From the NCBI GenBank assembly GCA_036524855.1, contig DATDBL010000399.1:1-64000 (forward strand): 64,000 nt of DNA, given 5' to 3'. The notes under the pieces were generated by a model. The model was not told the DNA's origin, searched no databases, and saw nothing but the letters and a program-made list of their open reading frames with translations. Positions 9,135 through 18,152 of this stretch are shown piece after piece; position 1 is the first letter of the stretch, and every line of letters starts with the position of its first letter. The position numbers and the translations under genes were made by a program. The DNA is from Aldersonia sp036524855 (GTDB lineage Bacteria; Actinomycetota; Actinomycetes; Mycobacteriales; Mycobacteriaceae).

Positions 9135-9977
9135 ATGACACGCCCCACCGGCCCGTTCCAGGTCGGCGATCGGGTGCAGTTGACCGACACCAAGGGCCGC
9201 AAGTACACCGTCGTGCTCGACCCTGGCAAGGAGTTCCACACCCACCGCGGCGGCATCGCGCACGACGACCTGATCGGCGCCGCCGAGGGCACCATCGTGA
9301 CGTCGAACAACGGCACCCCCTACCTGGCGCTGCGGCCGCTGCTGGTGGACTTCGTGATGTCGATGCCGCGCGGTGCCGCGGTGATCTACCCGAAGGACGC
9401 GGCGCAGATCGTGGCCGAGGGCGACGTCTTCCCCGGCGCGCGGGTACTGGAGGCGGGGGCGGGGTCGGGGGCGTTGACCTGTTCGCTGCTGCGCGCCGTG
9501 GGGGACACCGGCACGGTGATCTCCTACGAGATCCGCGAGGACCACGCCGAGCACGCGCGGCGCAACGTGGCGACGTTCTTCGGGTCGCCCCCGCCGAACT
9601 GGCAACTCACCATCGGTGACGTCGCCGACTACGACGGTGAGCAGGTGGACCGGATCGTGCTGGACATGCTCGCACCGTGGGAGGCGCTGCCGACCGTCTC
9701 GCGCGCGCTGGTGCCCGGCGGTGTGCTGATCGTGTACGTCGCCACGACCACGCAGTTGTCGCGGGTGATGGAGGCCCTGCGGTCCCAGGAGTGCTGGACC
9801 GAACCGCGCGCGTGGGAGTCGCTGGTGCGGCCGTGGCACGCGGTCGGGCTGGCGGTGCGGCCCGAGCACCGGATGCATGGCCACACTGCGTTCCTGATCA
9901 GCGCCCGCCGGCTTGCCGAGGGCACGGTGACACTGCGTCCGCAGCGCCGCCCGTCCAAGCGCCCGCCGGCAGTGTGA
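9135..9977 (+). CDS. trmI: tRNA (adenine-58-N1)-methyltransferase
   Basis: A 280-residue protein matching actinobacterial TrmI in length and layout. It has an N-terminal small beta domain (GDRVQLTDTKGRKYTVVL) and a Rossmann methyltransferase domain with motif I EAGAGSGALT binding SAM and the catalytic-site aspartate in LDMLAPWE. It methylates A58 in the T-loop of tRNAs, which supports tRNA stability. The ATG at 9135 is preceded by GAAGGAG. In M. tuberculosis the same gene lies between hisG and mpa. The RecB-like gene found there is absent here. Confidence 0.95.
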   Translation: MTRPTGPFQVGDRVQLTDTKGRKYTVVLDPGKEFHTHRGGIAHDDLIGAAEGTIVTSNNGTPYLALRPLLVDFVMSMPRGAAVIYPKDAAQIVAEGDVFPGARVLEAGAGSGALTCSLLRAVGDTGTVISYEIREDHAEHARRNVATFFGSPPPNWQLTIGDVADYDGEQVDRIVLDMLAPWEALPTVSRALVPGGVLIVYVATTTQLSRVMEALRSQECWTEPRAWESLVRPWHAVGLAVRPEHRMHGHTAFLISARRLAEGTVTLRPQRRPSKRPPAV

Positions 9978-9999
9978 CCGAGATGAAGTGTGACCGAGA

Positions 10000-10515
10000 T
10001 TACGTGCAGGCGATCCGGCCGAGTCCGAAGATGAGGCACGTGCTGTCGTCGGACAGCACCCAGGTGCCGTTGTCGTTGTCGAACGTGACCGGCACCGGTG
10101 CCCCGCCGTGCGGACCGGCGATGTCGGCGTTGGCGCTGACGGTGTCGTCGTCGACGACGGTCACCGCGGTTACGCTCGCCGTGAGCGGATACCCGGCGAG
10201 GATGCCGTTGAACTGCTCGAGCAGGGCGGCGCGGCCCGCACCGTCCTCGATAAGAGCCTGCTTCTCGGTGGCCGGCACAGCCGGGTCGAACAGGCGGGTG
10301 AGCTGGTCCTGAAGGTCCTGCGCGCTGGGCTCGGCCGCTGCCGGACCGTCTCCGCCCACCCCCGCTGTGGTCGCAGTGGTCGCTGTGGTCGCTGCGGCAG
10401 CGGCGGAAACGCTGGTCGTCGTGGTGGACGACGAATCACCGTCATCAGAGGAGCACGCGGCGACACCGACCGCCAGTGCGATCGCCGACACTGTCACGAC
10501 GCAGCTTCGCAGCAT
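10000..10515 (-). CDS. Lipoprotein with MTB12/CFP-2-like domain
   Basis: A 171-residue exported lipoprotein. A signal peptide (RSCVVTVSAIALAVGVAAC) ends in a lipobox with the acylated cysteine at about residue 21. A low-complexity Ser/Thr/Ala linker of about 45 residues follows. The globular domain resembles the low-molecular-weight antigen MTB12 family (LTRLFDPAVPATEKQALIE, then VPVTFDNDNGTWVLSDDS). It is probably anchored to the outer face of the membrane; its role is unknown. A strong purine-rich ribosome site (GGAGGG) precedes the ATG. It is transcribed away from mpa. Confidence 0.85.
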   Translation of the reverse strand: MLRSCVVTVSAIALAVGVAACSSDDGDSSSTTTTSVSAAAAATTATTATTAGVGGDGPAAAEPSAQDLQDQLTRLFDPAVPATEKQALIEDGAGRAALLEQFNGILAGYPLTASVTAVTVVDDDTVSANADIAGPHGGAPVPVTFDNDNGTWVLSDDSTCLIFGLGRIACT

Positions 10516-10703
10516 CCCGATGCCCTTCCCTCCGGCCCCGACGCGTCCGTGCGCCGAAGTGAGGCGAGGCTAACATGACCTGCTCGCGATGTGTTTCGAC
10601 GATGTTTCCGCGCGGTCGCCGTGACGGGGTTGCAACGCCGTCGTGGGGCGAGATCGCCTATGTGCCGGTAGCGTTGATAGACCGGAACGGGAGGAGTCGC
10701 ATC

Positions 10704-12464
10704 ATGAGCCCCAATGAGAATGCGGACAGCGCAGCGTGGCGGGAACTGGAAGCTGTGCGCGCAGAAGCGGCTGCACTCCGTCGGCAACTCGCCGAGTCGC
10801 CGGATCGTGGCCGTGAACTGGAGTCGCGCATCGACTCACTGACCATCCGCAACACCAAGCTGATGGACACGCTCAAGGACGCGCGCCAGCAGTTGGTCGC
10901 GCTCCGCGAGGAGGTCGACCGGCTGGGTCAACCGCCGAGCGGCTACGGCGTCTTGCTGAAGGTGTACGAGGACGACACGGTCGACGTGTTCACCTCGGGC
11001 CGCAAGATGCGACTGAACTGCTCGCCCAACATCGACGCGCAGTCGCTGCGGCAGGGCCAGACGGTCCGGCTGAACGAGGCGCTGACCGTCGTCGAGGCCA
11101 GCGAGTTCGAACGGGTCGGGGAGATCTGCTCGCTGCGCGAGGTCCTCGGCGAGGGCGACCGTGCCCTCGTGGTCGGCCACGCCGACGAGGAGCGTGTGGT
11201 CTGGCTCGCCGAACCGCTGGCGAAGGTCGCGGAGATCGATGACGTCGAGGACCCCGATTCGCCGATCCGTCGCCTGCGTCCCGGTGACTCGCTTCTCGTC
11301 GACTCCAAGGCCGGCTACGCGTTCGAGCGGATCCCGAAGGCCGAGGTCGAGGACCTCGTGCTGGAAGAGGTGCCCGACGTCGGCTACGAGGACATCGGTG
11401 GCCTGGGTCGCCAGATCGAGCAGATCCGCGACGCCGTCGAATTGCCGTTCCTGCACAAGGACCTGTTCCGCGAGTACGCGCTGCGTCCGCCGAAGGGCGT
11501 GCTGCTCTACGGTCCGCCAGGCTGCGGCAAGACCCTGATCGCGAAGGCCGTTGCGAACTCGCTGGCGAAGAAGATGGCCGAGGCCCGCGGCGAGGATGCG
11601 AAGGAAGCGAAGTCCTACTTCCTCAACATCAAGGGCCCGGAGCTGCTGAACAAGTTCGTCGGCGAGACCGAGCGTCACATCCGGATCATCTTCCAGCGGG
11701 CGCGCGAGAAGGCGTCCGAGGGCACGCCGGTGATCGTGTTCTTCGACGAGATGGACTCGATCTTCCGCACCCGTGGGTCGGGCGTCTCGTCCGACGTCGA
11801 GACGACGGTCGTGCCGCAGCTGCTGTCGGAGATCGACGGCGTCGAGGGCCTCGAGAACGTCATCGTCATCGGTGCCTCCAACCGTGAGGACATGATCGAC
11901 CCCGCGATCCTGCGGCCGGGCCGCCTGGACGTGAAGATCAAGATCGAGCGCCCGGACGCCGAGTCGGCGCAGGACATCTTCTCGAAGTACTTGGTCGAAT
12001 CGCTGCCGCTGCACGCCGAGGACCTCGCCGAGTTCCGCAGCGATCGCGTCGCGTGCATCAACGGCATGATCGAGCGGGTCGTCGACCGGATGTACGCCGA
12101 GAGCGAGGACAACCGCTTCCTGGAGGTCACCTACGCCAACGGGGACAAGGAGGTCCTGTACTTCAAGGACTTCAACTCCGGCGCGATGATCCAGAACATC
12201 GTCGACCGATCCAAGAAGTACGCGATCAAGGCGGTGCTCGACACCGGGGCCCCCGGCCTGCGGATCCAGCACCTGTACGACTCGATCGTCGACGAGTTCG
12301 CCGAGAACGAGGACCTGCCCAACACCACCAACCCGGACGACTGGGCCCGGATCTCCGGCAAGAAGGGCGAGCGGATCGTGTACATCCGCACGTTGGTCAC
12401 CGGCAAGAACGCCAGCGCGAGCCGCGCGATCGACACCGAGTCGAACACCGGCCAGTACCTGTAG
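10704..12464 (+). CDS. mpa: Proteasome-associated AAA ATPase (Mpa/ARC)
   Basis: A 586-residue AAA unfoldase that recognises Pup-tagged proteins and threads them into the 20S proteasome. It has an N-terminal coiled coil (residues about 5-75, which binds Pup), two OB-fold interdomains, and the AAA module with Walker A GPPGCGKT near residue 270 and Walker B VIVFFDEMDS near 345. The C-terminal GQYL motif docks on the proteasome alpha ring. I start it at the ATG at 10704, preceded by GGGAGGAG; an upstream in-frame ATG at 10575 adds residues not found in the family. The Pup and proteasome genes lie 14-19 kb downstream. Confidence 0.96.
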   Translation: MSPNENADSAAWRELEAVRAEAAALRRQLAESPDRGRELESRIDSLTIRNTKLMDTLKDARQQLVALREEVDRLGQPPSGYGVLLKVYEDDTVDVFTSGRKMRLNCSPNIDAQSLRQGQTVRLNEALTVVEASEFERVGEICSLREVLGEGDRALVVGHADEERVVWLAEPLAKVAEIDDVEDPDSPIRRLRPGDSLLVDSKAGYAFERIPKAEVEDLVLEEVPDVGYEDIGGLGRQIEQIRDAVELPFLHKDLFREYALRPPKGVLLYGPPGCGKTLIAKAVANSLAKKMAEARGEDAKEAKSYFLNIKGPELLNKFVGETERHIRIIFQRAREKASEGTPVIVFFDEMDSIFRTRGSGVSSDVETTVVPQLLSEIDGVEGLENVIVIGASNREDMIDPAILRPGRLDVKIKIERPDAESAQDIFSKYLVESLPLHAEDLAEFRSDRVACINGMIERVVDRMYAESEDNRFLEVTYANGDKEVLYFKDFNSGAMIQNIVDRSKKYAIKAVLDTGAPGLRIQHLYDSIVDEFAENEDLPNTTNPDDWARISGKKGERIVYIRTLVTGKNASASRAIDTESNTGQYL

Positions 12465-12470
12465 CCGCCA

Positions 12471-12516
12471 CCCGTGAGTGGTTAAGGAGTCCCTGGACTC
12501 GTTAACCACTCACGGG
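12471..12516. repeat. Long near-perfect hairpin between mpa and AIM24 gene
   Basis: Outer arms of 15 bases (CCCGTGAGTGGTTAA and TTAACCACTCACGGG) and inner 6-base arms (GAGTCC, GGACTC) flank a 2-base loop. The only break is one G opposite G, giving a 46-base dyad with 44 paired positions. It starts six bases after the mpa stop. It lacks a T-tract on either strand, so it is not a classic intrinsic terminator, though it could still stop transcription. It may also be a dispersed intergenic palindrome or an operator for the gene starting 15 bases later. Confidence 0.9.
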
Positions 12517-12519
12517 TCG

Positions 12520-12525
12520 TAAGCT
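12520..12525 (+). promoter_or_regulatory. Candidate -10 element (TAAGCT) for leaderless AIM24 gene
   Basis: TAAGCT ends six bases before the ATG at 12532, immediately after the long hairpin. No ribosome-binding site is present. The hexamer would put the transcript start at the ATG, and the hairpin would then overlap the -35 region. Confidence 0.4.
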
Positions 12526-12531
12526 GCGCAA

Positions 12532-13212
12532 ATGCAGGTTCAGCTTCGACACAACCCGTCCTCGACAGTCGCCCGCTGCTACCTGCAACCGGGGGAGCCG
12601 TTGCGGGTCGAGTCCGGCGCCATGCTCGCGCACTCGGCAGGCGTCCACATGCAATCCAAGGCCGAGGGCGGCGTGATGGCCGGTCTGAAGCGTTCGATGC
12701 TGGCGGGCGAATCGTTCTTCGTCACCACCTACACGGCGCCCCAGCAGGGCGGTTGGGTTGACGTCGCGCCGTCGCTGGCCGGAGACGTGATCCCGCTGCA
12801 GATCACCCCGGACCGCCCGTTCTTCCTCAGCCGCGGCAGCTGGATGGCAAGCTCCTACGGCGTCGAGGTGCAGAGCAAGTGGGGTGGCGCGGCGAATCTG
12901 TTCGGCGGCGAGGGTGGCTGGGGTCTGCGCGCCGAGGGAAACGGCGAGGTGGTGCTCGGCGTCTACGGCGCGATCGACGTCGTGGATCTGCAGCCCGGCG
13001 AGGTCGTGACGATCGACACCGGCCACGTCGTCGCCTACGACCTCAACACCAAGTTCGTCATGCGGCGCTCGGCACAGGGAAAGTCGATCCAGTCGGTGAA
13101 ATCCGGCGAGGGATTCGTGTTCGACTTCACCGGTCCAGCACGGGTGCTGTTGCAGACGCGAAATCCCGGCGCGTTCGTGAGCTGGATTCAGTCGATGCTG
13201 CCCAATCGCTGA
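12532..13212 (+). CDS. AIM24-family protein
   Basis: A 226-residue beta-rich protein of the AIM24/TIGR00266 family. It is recognised by the opening PGEPLRVESGAMLAHS, the GESFFVTTYTAP segment and the C-terminal LLQTRNPGAFVSWIQ. The molecular function of bacterial members is not established. The fold is a double-stranded beta-helix-like shell without obvious catalytic residues. It has no close operon partner: mpa ends 67 bases upstream beyond a strong hairpin, and the next gene converges after about 160 bases with nothing recognisable in them. Confidence 0.85.
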   Translation: MQVQLRHNPSSTVARCYLQPGEPLRVESGAMLAHSAGVHMQSKAEGGVMAGLKRSMLAGESFFVTTYTAPQQGGWVDVAPSLAGDVIPLQITPDRPFFLSRGSWMASSYGVEVQSKWGGAANLFGGEGGWGLRAEGNGEVVLGVYGAIDVVDLQPGEVVTIDTGHVVAYDLNTKFVMRRSAQGKSIQSVKSGEGFVFDFTGPARVLLQTRNPGAFVSWIQSMLPNR

Positions 13213-13374
13213 CCCGGGTTTCCGGCCGCGGCAACGCGTCGCTGACCCGCTGCAGCAGGCGACCGGTGAGGATCGCAACTGCCGCGGCGGCATCGACGAC
13301 GATGACGAGCATGTCACCATTGAACCTTCTCGTGCGCGCCCACACACTGACCAATCGGGCAGGACGGACAATTG

Positions 13375-16300
13375 TTACCGGCTCATGACCCGCAGCTGAC
13401 GCGTCGCGACACACATCCGGGTGAGTCCGGCGGTGCCCGAGAGATCGCCGCCAGCCGCACCGTTCACGGCCTCGCCGAGAATGCGCCGCGCCGCGTGCAG
13501 CTTGCCCGCGTGCGCTCGTTCCCAGGATCGGAGGCGGTCGGCCGGCTCGGTGGTCGGTGTCGACGCGAGGCCACCGACGACGCCACGTAGGGCGGCGTAC
13601 AACTCCTCCCGCAGCGACAACCGCGCCAGCGCCTGCCACCGATCGCGACGGTCGAGCCCGGACACCGCCGTGAGGTGCGTGTTGATGTGCAGGTGGGCGG
13701 ACGTCGCGAAGTACAACTCGGCGACATCCCCGAACCGGCCCTGCGAACGGGGCGCACCGGCCGTGGCCGCCAGATCGGCGATGTCGAGGAAGCAGAACAC
13801 GTGCAGCAGGTCGGCCACCCGCGCCGCCAGCGGTTCCGGCGCACCGAGCGCGACAAGGTCGGCGGTGCGCCGGCGCACGGCGTCGATCTCGTCGCCGCGC
13901 AGCCAGCCCCGCACCGCCGCGGCGTGCTCGCGCACCACCGGTCGGTAGCGCGCCGTCTCCGCGACGACATCGAGCGGCAAGGCTCGCTGCAGGACGAACC
14001 AGCGCGCGGCGCGGTCGAGCAGTCGCTGGGCCTGTACGACCAGCGCGTCGACGGCGGCGACCGGAATGTGGTCCTGGGCGCGGATGGTATGGAACACGTC
14101 GTCGAGCCCGAAGATCGCGGTCACCGCCTCGAAGGCGCGCACGCAGTCCGCGACGTCGGCCGCGGTATCGGACTGCAGCCGTGCGACGAACGTCGCGCCC
14201 GCCGAGTCGACGAGGTCGTTGACCAGGCTCGACGTGACGATCTCGCGCCGCAGCGGGTGTGCCGCGACGGCGTCGGCGTGGTCGACGAGCAAGGCGGCCG
14301 GGAAGTAGCGCTGCAGTCGCGGCGCGCTCACCGGTTCGTCGGGCACGGTCCCGGCGAGGACGTCGCGCCGCAGCGCGTTCTTCACCAGGGCGGTCAACTG
14401 GGCGAGTTCCGGACTGGTCAGGCCCTCGCCGCGATCGGCGCGCCGGGCGAACTCGGCCGCGGACGGCAGTCGGTCCACCGTCCGGTCCGCGATACCCTCC
14501 CGTTCGAGCGCGTCCACCATCTGCGCGTGGAACCCGACCATCCGCGCCGCCTCGAGTCTGTTCGCGCCCATCAGGTGGTTCTGCCGGCGGTTCTGCGCCA
14601 GCACCGCGTCCGCGACGGCGTCGGTCATCCGCGCGAGCAGGATGCGCCGTTCGCCGGGCGGCAGCGCGGCGTCGGCGGAGTTGTTGTCGAGGGCGATCTT
14701 GATGTTCACCTCGTAGTCGGAGCAGTGCACGCCGGCGGAGTTGTCGAGGGCGTCGGTGTTGACGTGCCCACCGTGGCGGGCGAACTCGATCCGGCCACGC
14801 TGAGTCAGGCCGAGGTTGCCGCCCTCCACGACGACCCGGGCGCGCACCGTGTCGGCGTCGACCCGGACCGCGTCGTTCGCCTTGTCGCCGCAGTCGAGAT
14901 GCGATTCCGTGCTCGCCTTCACGAACGTGCCGACGCCGCCGTTCCACATCAGGTCGACCGGCGCCCGTAGCACCGCGCTCACCAGTTCGTCCGCGGACAG
15001 GGTCGTGACCGTCTCGGGCAGGCCCAGCGCTTCGCGGGCCTGCGTGGTCAGCGGCACGGCCTTGGCGGTGCGTTCGACGACGATCGCGCCAGCGCCGAGC
15101 GCGGCGGGGTCGTAGTCGGCCCAACTCGATCGGGGCAGGGCGAACAGGCGCTGCCGTTCGGCGTACGCGCGCTGCGGATCCGGGCGCGGATCGACGAACA
15201 CGTGCCGGTGATCGAACGCCGCGACGAGACGGATGTGCGGCGAGCAGAGCATCCCGTTGCCGAACACGTCACCGCTCATGTCGCCGACGCCGACCACCGT
15301 GAAGGGATCCGAGTCCGGGTCGATGTGGAGTTCGCGCAGGTGCCGACGTGCGGACTCCCAGGCGCCACGGGCGGTGATGCCCATCTTCTTGTGGTCGTAG
15401 CCGACCGCCCCACCGGACGCGAACGCGTCGCCGAGCCAGTAGCCGCGCTCGACGGCGACCGCGTTGGCGAGGTCGGAGAAGGTGGCGGTGCCCTTGTCGG
15501 CGGCGACGACCAGGTAGGTGTCTGCGCTGTCGTGACGGACCACCCCGGGCGCGGGCAGTTCCCGGCCCGTGCGCGGGTCGAGGTTGTCGGTGAGATCGAG
15601 CAGGGCCGAGACGAATTCGCGGTAACAGGCCCGGACGTGGTCGGCGTCGGGGTCGGGCCGGGTGACGACGAAGCCACCCTTCGCCCCGGCCGGGACGATC
15701 ACCGCGTTCTTGACCGCCTGGGCGGTGACCAGGCCGAGGATCTCGGTACGGAAATCGTCGGGTCGGGTCGACCAGCGCAGGCCCCCGCGGGCGATCCGGT
15801 CGAACCGCAGGTGGGTGCCGTGCACGTCGACGCCGTGGACGAAGGTCTCGAATTGCGGTCGCGGGGCGGGCAGGTAGTCGATCCGTGCCGCTTCGAGTTT
15901 CAGGCTCAAGGTAGTGCGCGGGCCGCAGTAGAAGTTGGTCCGGGTGGTCGCGCGCAGTGCCGTGAGCATCGAGCGCAGGATCCGGTCGGCGTCGATCCCG
16001 GCCACCGCCTCGACGGCCGCGGCCGCGGCGCGGTCCGCCGCGTCGGCAGCGGAGGTGGAGTCCGGGTCGAAACGCGCCTCGAACAACTCGGTCAGTCGGC
16101 GCACGACCGCGCCGTGCCCGGCGAGCACCGTCTCGAGGTGACCGGACGTGTACGGCAGTCCGGCCTGACGCAGGTAGCCGGCGTAGGCGCGCACGACCCG
16201 GATCTGGCTGTGGCTCAGCCCCGCGTCGAGGATCAGGCGGTGCAACCCGTCGTCGGCGACGTCACCGCGCCAGGTCGCGACGAATGCCTCCTCGAGGCGT

Positions 16301-16557
16301 GCCGCGAGCGTGGGGTCGGGGATGTGCGGCGGCACCAGGACGGTGAGGTCGTACCGGCGAACCTCCGTGCCCGCCGACGTCTCGTGTCGGGTGGGATGCT
16401 CGTCGATCGCGCGCAGGCCGAGATTGTTCAGGATCGGCAGCACCCGGAACAGGGGTACGACGGTGTCGGTGCTCGCGATCCGGACGCAGCCGTCGCCGAT
16501 GCCGTCTCGAGGCAGGTCGATGCGCACCGACAGCGCGTCGGTGATCGATTCGATCAT
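13375..16557 (-). CDS. gdh: NAD-dependent glutamate dehydrogenase, short (about 115-kDa) form
   Basis: A 1060-residue protein that oxidatively deaminates glutamate to 2-oxoglutarate with NAD. The catalytic region includes GGLRWSTRPDDFRTEILGL, the lysine in VPAGAKGGF, GYDHKKMGITARGAW and the cofactor segment VGDMSGDVFGNGML. It aligns with the central and C-terminal part of the large bacterial GDHs of about 1600 residues (M. tuberculosis Rv2476c type) and lacks their long N-terminal regulatory region. No upstream piece of that region exists: pxpC ends 33 bases before the ATG. It therefore looks like a natural short form, not a truncation. Being last in the 5-oxoproline operon, it would consume the glutamate made there. 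Confidence 0.9.
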   Translation of the reverse strand: MIESITDALSVRIDLPRDGIGDGCVRIASTDTVVPLFRVLPILNNLGLRAIDEHPTRHETSAGTEVRRYDLTVLVPPHIPDPTLAARLEEAFVATWRGDVADDGLHRLILDAGLSHSQIRVVRAYAGYLRQAGLPYTSGHLETVLAGHGAVVRRLTELFEARFDPDSTSAADAADRAAAAAVEAVAGIDADRILRSMLTALRATTRTNFYCGPRTTLSLKLEAARIDYLPAPRPQFETFVHGVDVHGTHLRFDRIARGGLRWSTRPDDFRTEILGLVTAQAVKNAVIVPAGAKGGFVVTRPDPDADHVRACYREFVSALLDLTDNLDPRTGRELPAPGVVRHDSADTYLVVAADKGTATFSDLANAVAVERGYWLGDAFASGGAVGYDHKKMGITARGAWESARRHLRELHIDPDSDPFTVVGVGDMSGDVFGNGMLCSPHIRLVAAFDHRHVFVDPRPDPQRAYAERQRLFALPRSSWADYDPAALGAGAIVVERTAKAVPLTTQAREALGLPETVTTLSADELVSAVLRAPVDLMWNGGVGTFVKASTESHLDCGDKANDAVRVDADTVRARVVVEGGNLGLTQRGRIEFARHGGHVNTDALDNSAGVHCSDYEVNIKIALDNNSADAALPPGERRILLARMTDAVADAVLAQNRRQNHLMGANRLEAARMVGFHAQMVDALEREGIADRTVDRLPSAAEFARRADRGEGLTSPELAQLTALVKNALRRDVLAGTVPDEPVSAPRLQRYFPAALLVDHADAVAAHPLRREIVTSSLVNDLVDSAGATFVARLQSDTAADVADCVRAFEAVTAIFGLDDVFHTIRAQDHIPVAAVDALVVQAQRLLDRAARWFVLQRALPLDVVAETARYRPVVREHAAAVRGWLRGDEIDAVRRRTADLVALGAPEPLAARVADLLHVFCFLDIADLAATAGAPRSQGRFGDVAELYFATSAHLHINTHLTAVSGLDRRDRWQALARLSLREELYAALRGVVGGLASTPTTEPADRLRSWERAHAGKLHAARRILGEAVNGAAGGDLSGTAGLTRMCVATRQLRVMSR

Positions 16558-16590
16558 GATGTGCGAGTTGTCCTTCGGTGTGTTCGGGGG

Positions 16591-17463
16591 CTATGCGACG
16601 GGGCGGAAGAGCACGTGCTGTCCCGGGCGCGCCTGGGCGAGCAGGGGGATGTCGTCGTGCACGACAACGCCGATCACCGGATACCCACCGGTGATCGGGT
16701 GGTCGGCGAGGAATACGACGGGTTCGCCGCTGGGCGGAACCTGGATGGCGCCCAACGGCATTCCCTCGGTGGGCAGTTCCTTGTCATTGAGCCGGGTGAG
16801 TGCGGGCGCGCCGTCCGGTCGGTCGAGGCGGGCGCCGACGCGGTCCACCTTGTCGGTGACCGCCCAGTGCCCGAGGAACAGGTCCGTGGGCCGGGTGAAC
16901 CAGTCCTCGCGCGGGCCGAGCACCACCCGCACGACGACCGGGGCGGTCGTCAGTGCGGCGACCGGGGCGACGTCGACGATCGGCCAGGTTTGCGGCGGCG
17001 GGCCGATCGGCAGTTCCGTGCCCTCATGGAGGGGTTCGGGCCCGATCGCGGCCATGGTGTCGCGGCTGCGGGAGCCGAGCACGGGATCGACCGCGATGCC
17101 GCCGCGCACGGCGACGTAGGTGCGCAGTCCCGCCGTGGCGAGGCCGAGGGTGAGACGTTGCCCGGGATCGAGGTAGAGCACCGAGGCGTGTGCCTCCCTG
17201 GTGCCGTCGACGGTGATCGGGGCGGGTGCGCCGGTCACCGCGAGGGTCACCGGGGTCAGCGCCTCGAGTTCGAGTCCGCCGAGCACGCACTCGATGCCCG
17301 CCGCGCCTTCGTCGTTGCCCACCAACCGGTTCGCGAGGCGCAGCGACGCGGTGTCGGCCGCGCCGGCGACCCCGACACCGGAGGAGAACCAGCCGGGCCG
17401 GCCGAGATCCTGCACGGTCGCGCTCGGTCCGGGCGCGAGTACGCGCAACGCCGGGGCCGTCAT
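16591..17463 (-). CDS. pxpC: 5-oxoprolinase subunit C (biotin-dependent carboxyltransferase-like)
   Basis: A 290-residue PxpC/KipA-family protein, recognised by ATVQDLGRPGWFSSGVGVAGAAD, the segment NRLVGNDEGAAGIE, and ITGGYPVIGVV near the end. With PxpA and PxpB it forms the ATP-dependent enzyme that opens 5-oxo-L-proline to L-glutamate. The ATG at 17463 overlaps the pxpB stop by four bases. Order and overlaps with pxpB and pxpA match the canonical bacterial pxpABC cluster, read here as A-B-C on the minus strand. Confidence 0.93.
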   Translation of the reverse strand: MTAPALRVLAPGPSATVQDLGRPGWFSSGVGVAGAADTASLRLANRLVGNDEGAAGIECVLGGLELEALTPVTLAVTGAPAPITVDGTREAHASVLYLDPGQRLTLGLATAGLRTYVAVRGGIAVDPVLGSRSRDTMAAIGPEPLHEGTELPIGPPPQTWPIVDVAPVAALTTAPVVVRVVLGPREDWFTRPTDLFLGHWAVTDKVDRVGARLDRPDGAPALTRLNDKELPTEGMPLGAIQVPPSGEPVVFLADHPITGGYPVIGVVVHDDIPLLAQARPGQHVLFRPVA

Positions 17464-18152
17464 TCCGCACCCCCGTCCACGAAGCGCACCCGGGTGCCGG
17501 GCGACAACAGCGCCGGATGCGGGCGGTCGAGATCCCACAGCGCCGCGTCGGTGGTGCCGATCAACTGCCACCCGCCGGGGGAGCGGCGCGGGTACACCGC
17601 GCTGTACCCGTCGGCCAACGCAACCGCGCCGCGCGGGACGGCGGTACGCGAACTGTCGCGGCGCGGCACCGACAGGCCGGGCCGGTCGGATTCGAGGTAC
17701 CCGAAGCCGGCGGCGAACCCGATGAACCGGCACCGCCACACTCGCCCGGTGTGCTCGGCGATGACGTCGTCGACGCCGATGCCGAGCAGGCGCGCGACGT
17801 CTTCGAGGTCGGGACCGTCGTAACGGACCTCGATGGTGACCTCATCCGCGGAGCGGTCGTGAGTCACAGCCTCGGCGCGGTCGTCCGCAACTGACGCGGT
17901 GGGGGCCGGGTCGGCCAACAGGCCACGCAGTGCGCGTTCGACCGCGCCCGCATCCGCGTCGGCGTCGAGGGTGACGAGCACGGTCTCGGCGGCGGGCAGG
18001 AAGTCGGCCATGCCGGGCAGTTCGGCCCCACGCAGCACATCGACGATGCCGGCGAGGTCGTCGTGACCACCCGGCGCGAGCAGCAACGCGCGGTCGCCGG
18101 CGGGCAACAAGCGCAGATCGCTGTCAGTACTCATGTGGCTGTCGGTGCTCAT
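17460..18152 (-). CDS. pxpB: 5-oxoprolinase subunit B (KipI-like)
   Basis: A 230-residue PxpB protein of the allophanate-hydrolase-subunit-1/KipI family. The C-terminal part shows the family signature: FIGFAAGFGYL, VPRRDSSRTAVPRGAVALA and SPGGWQLIGTT. The N-terminus encodes a duplicated MSTDSH/MSTDSD, so two in-frame ATGs 18 bases apart (18152 and 18134) are both possible starts. The first overlaps the pxpA stop (ATGA), which favours it. An acidic Ala/Asp-rich linker lies around residues 60-100 and is longer than usual. Confidence 0.92.
   Translation of the reverse strand: MSTDSHMSTDSDLRLLPAGDRALLLAPGGHDDLAGIVDVLRGAELPGMADFLPAAETVLVTLDADADAGAVERALRGLLADPAPTASVADDRAEAVTHDRSADEVTIEVRYDGPDLEDVARLLGIGVDDVIAEHTGRVWRCRFIGFAAGFGYLESDRPGLSVPRRDSSRTAVPRGAVALADGYSAVYPRRSPGGWQLIGTTDAALWDLDRPHPALLSPGTRVRFVDGGAE

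Noticed and set aside
12471..12516. Intrinsic terminator of mpa
   Set aside because: Possible, but no T-tract follows on either strand and the hairpin abuts the next start codon, so it is listed as a repeat rather than a terminator.
15202..17823. An 873-codon open frame on the plus strand
   Set aside because: It lies antisense to gdh, pxpC and part of pxpB, all with clear family motifs; its composition (Val/Gly/Arg/His-rich) is that of a high-GC antisense frame.
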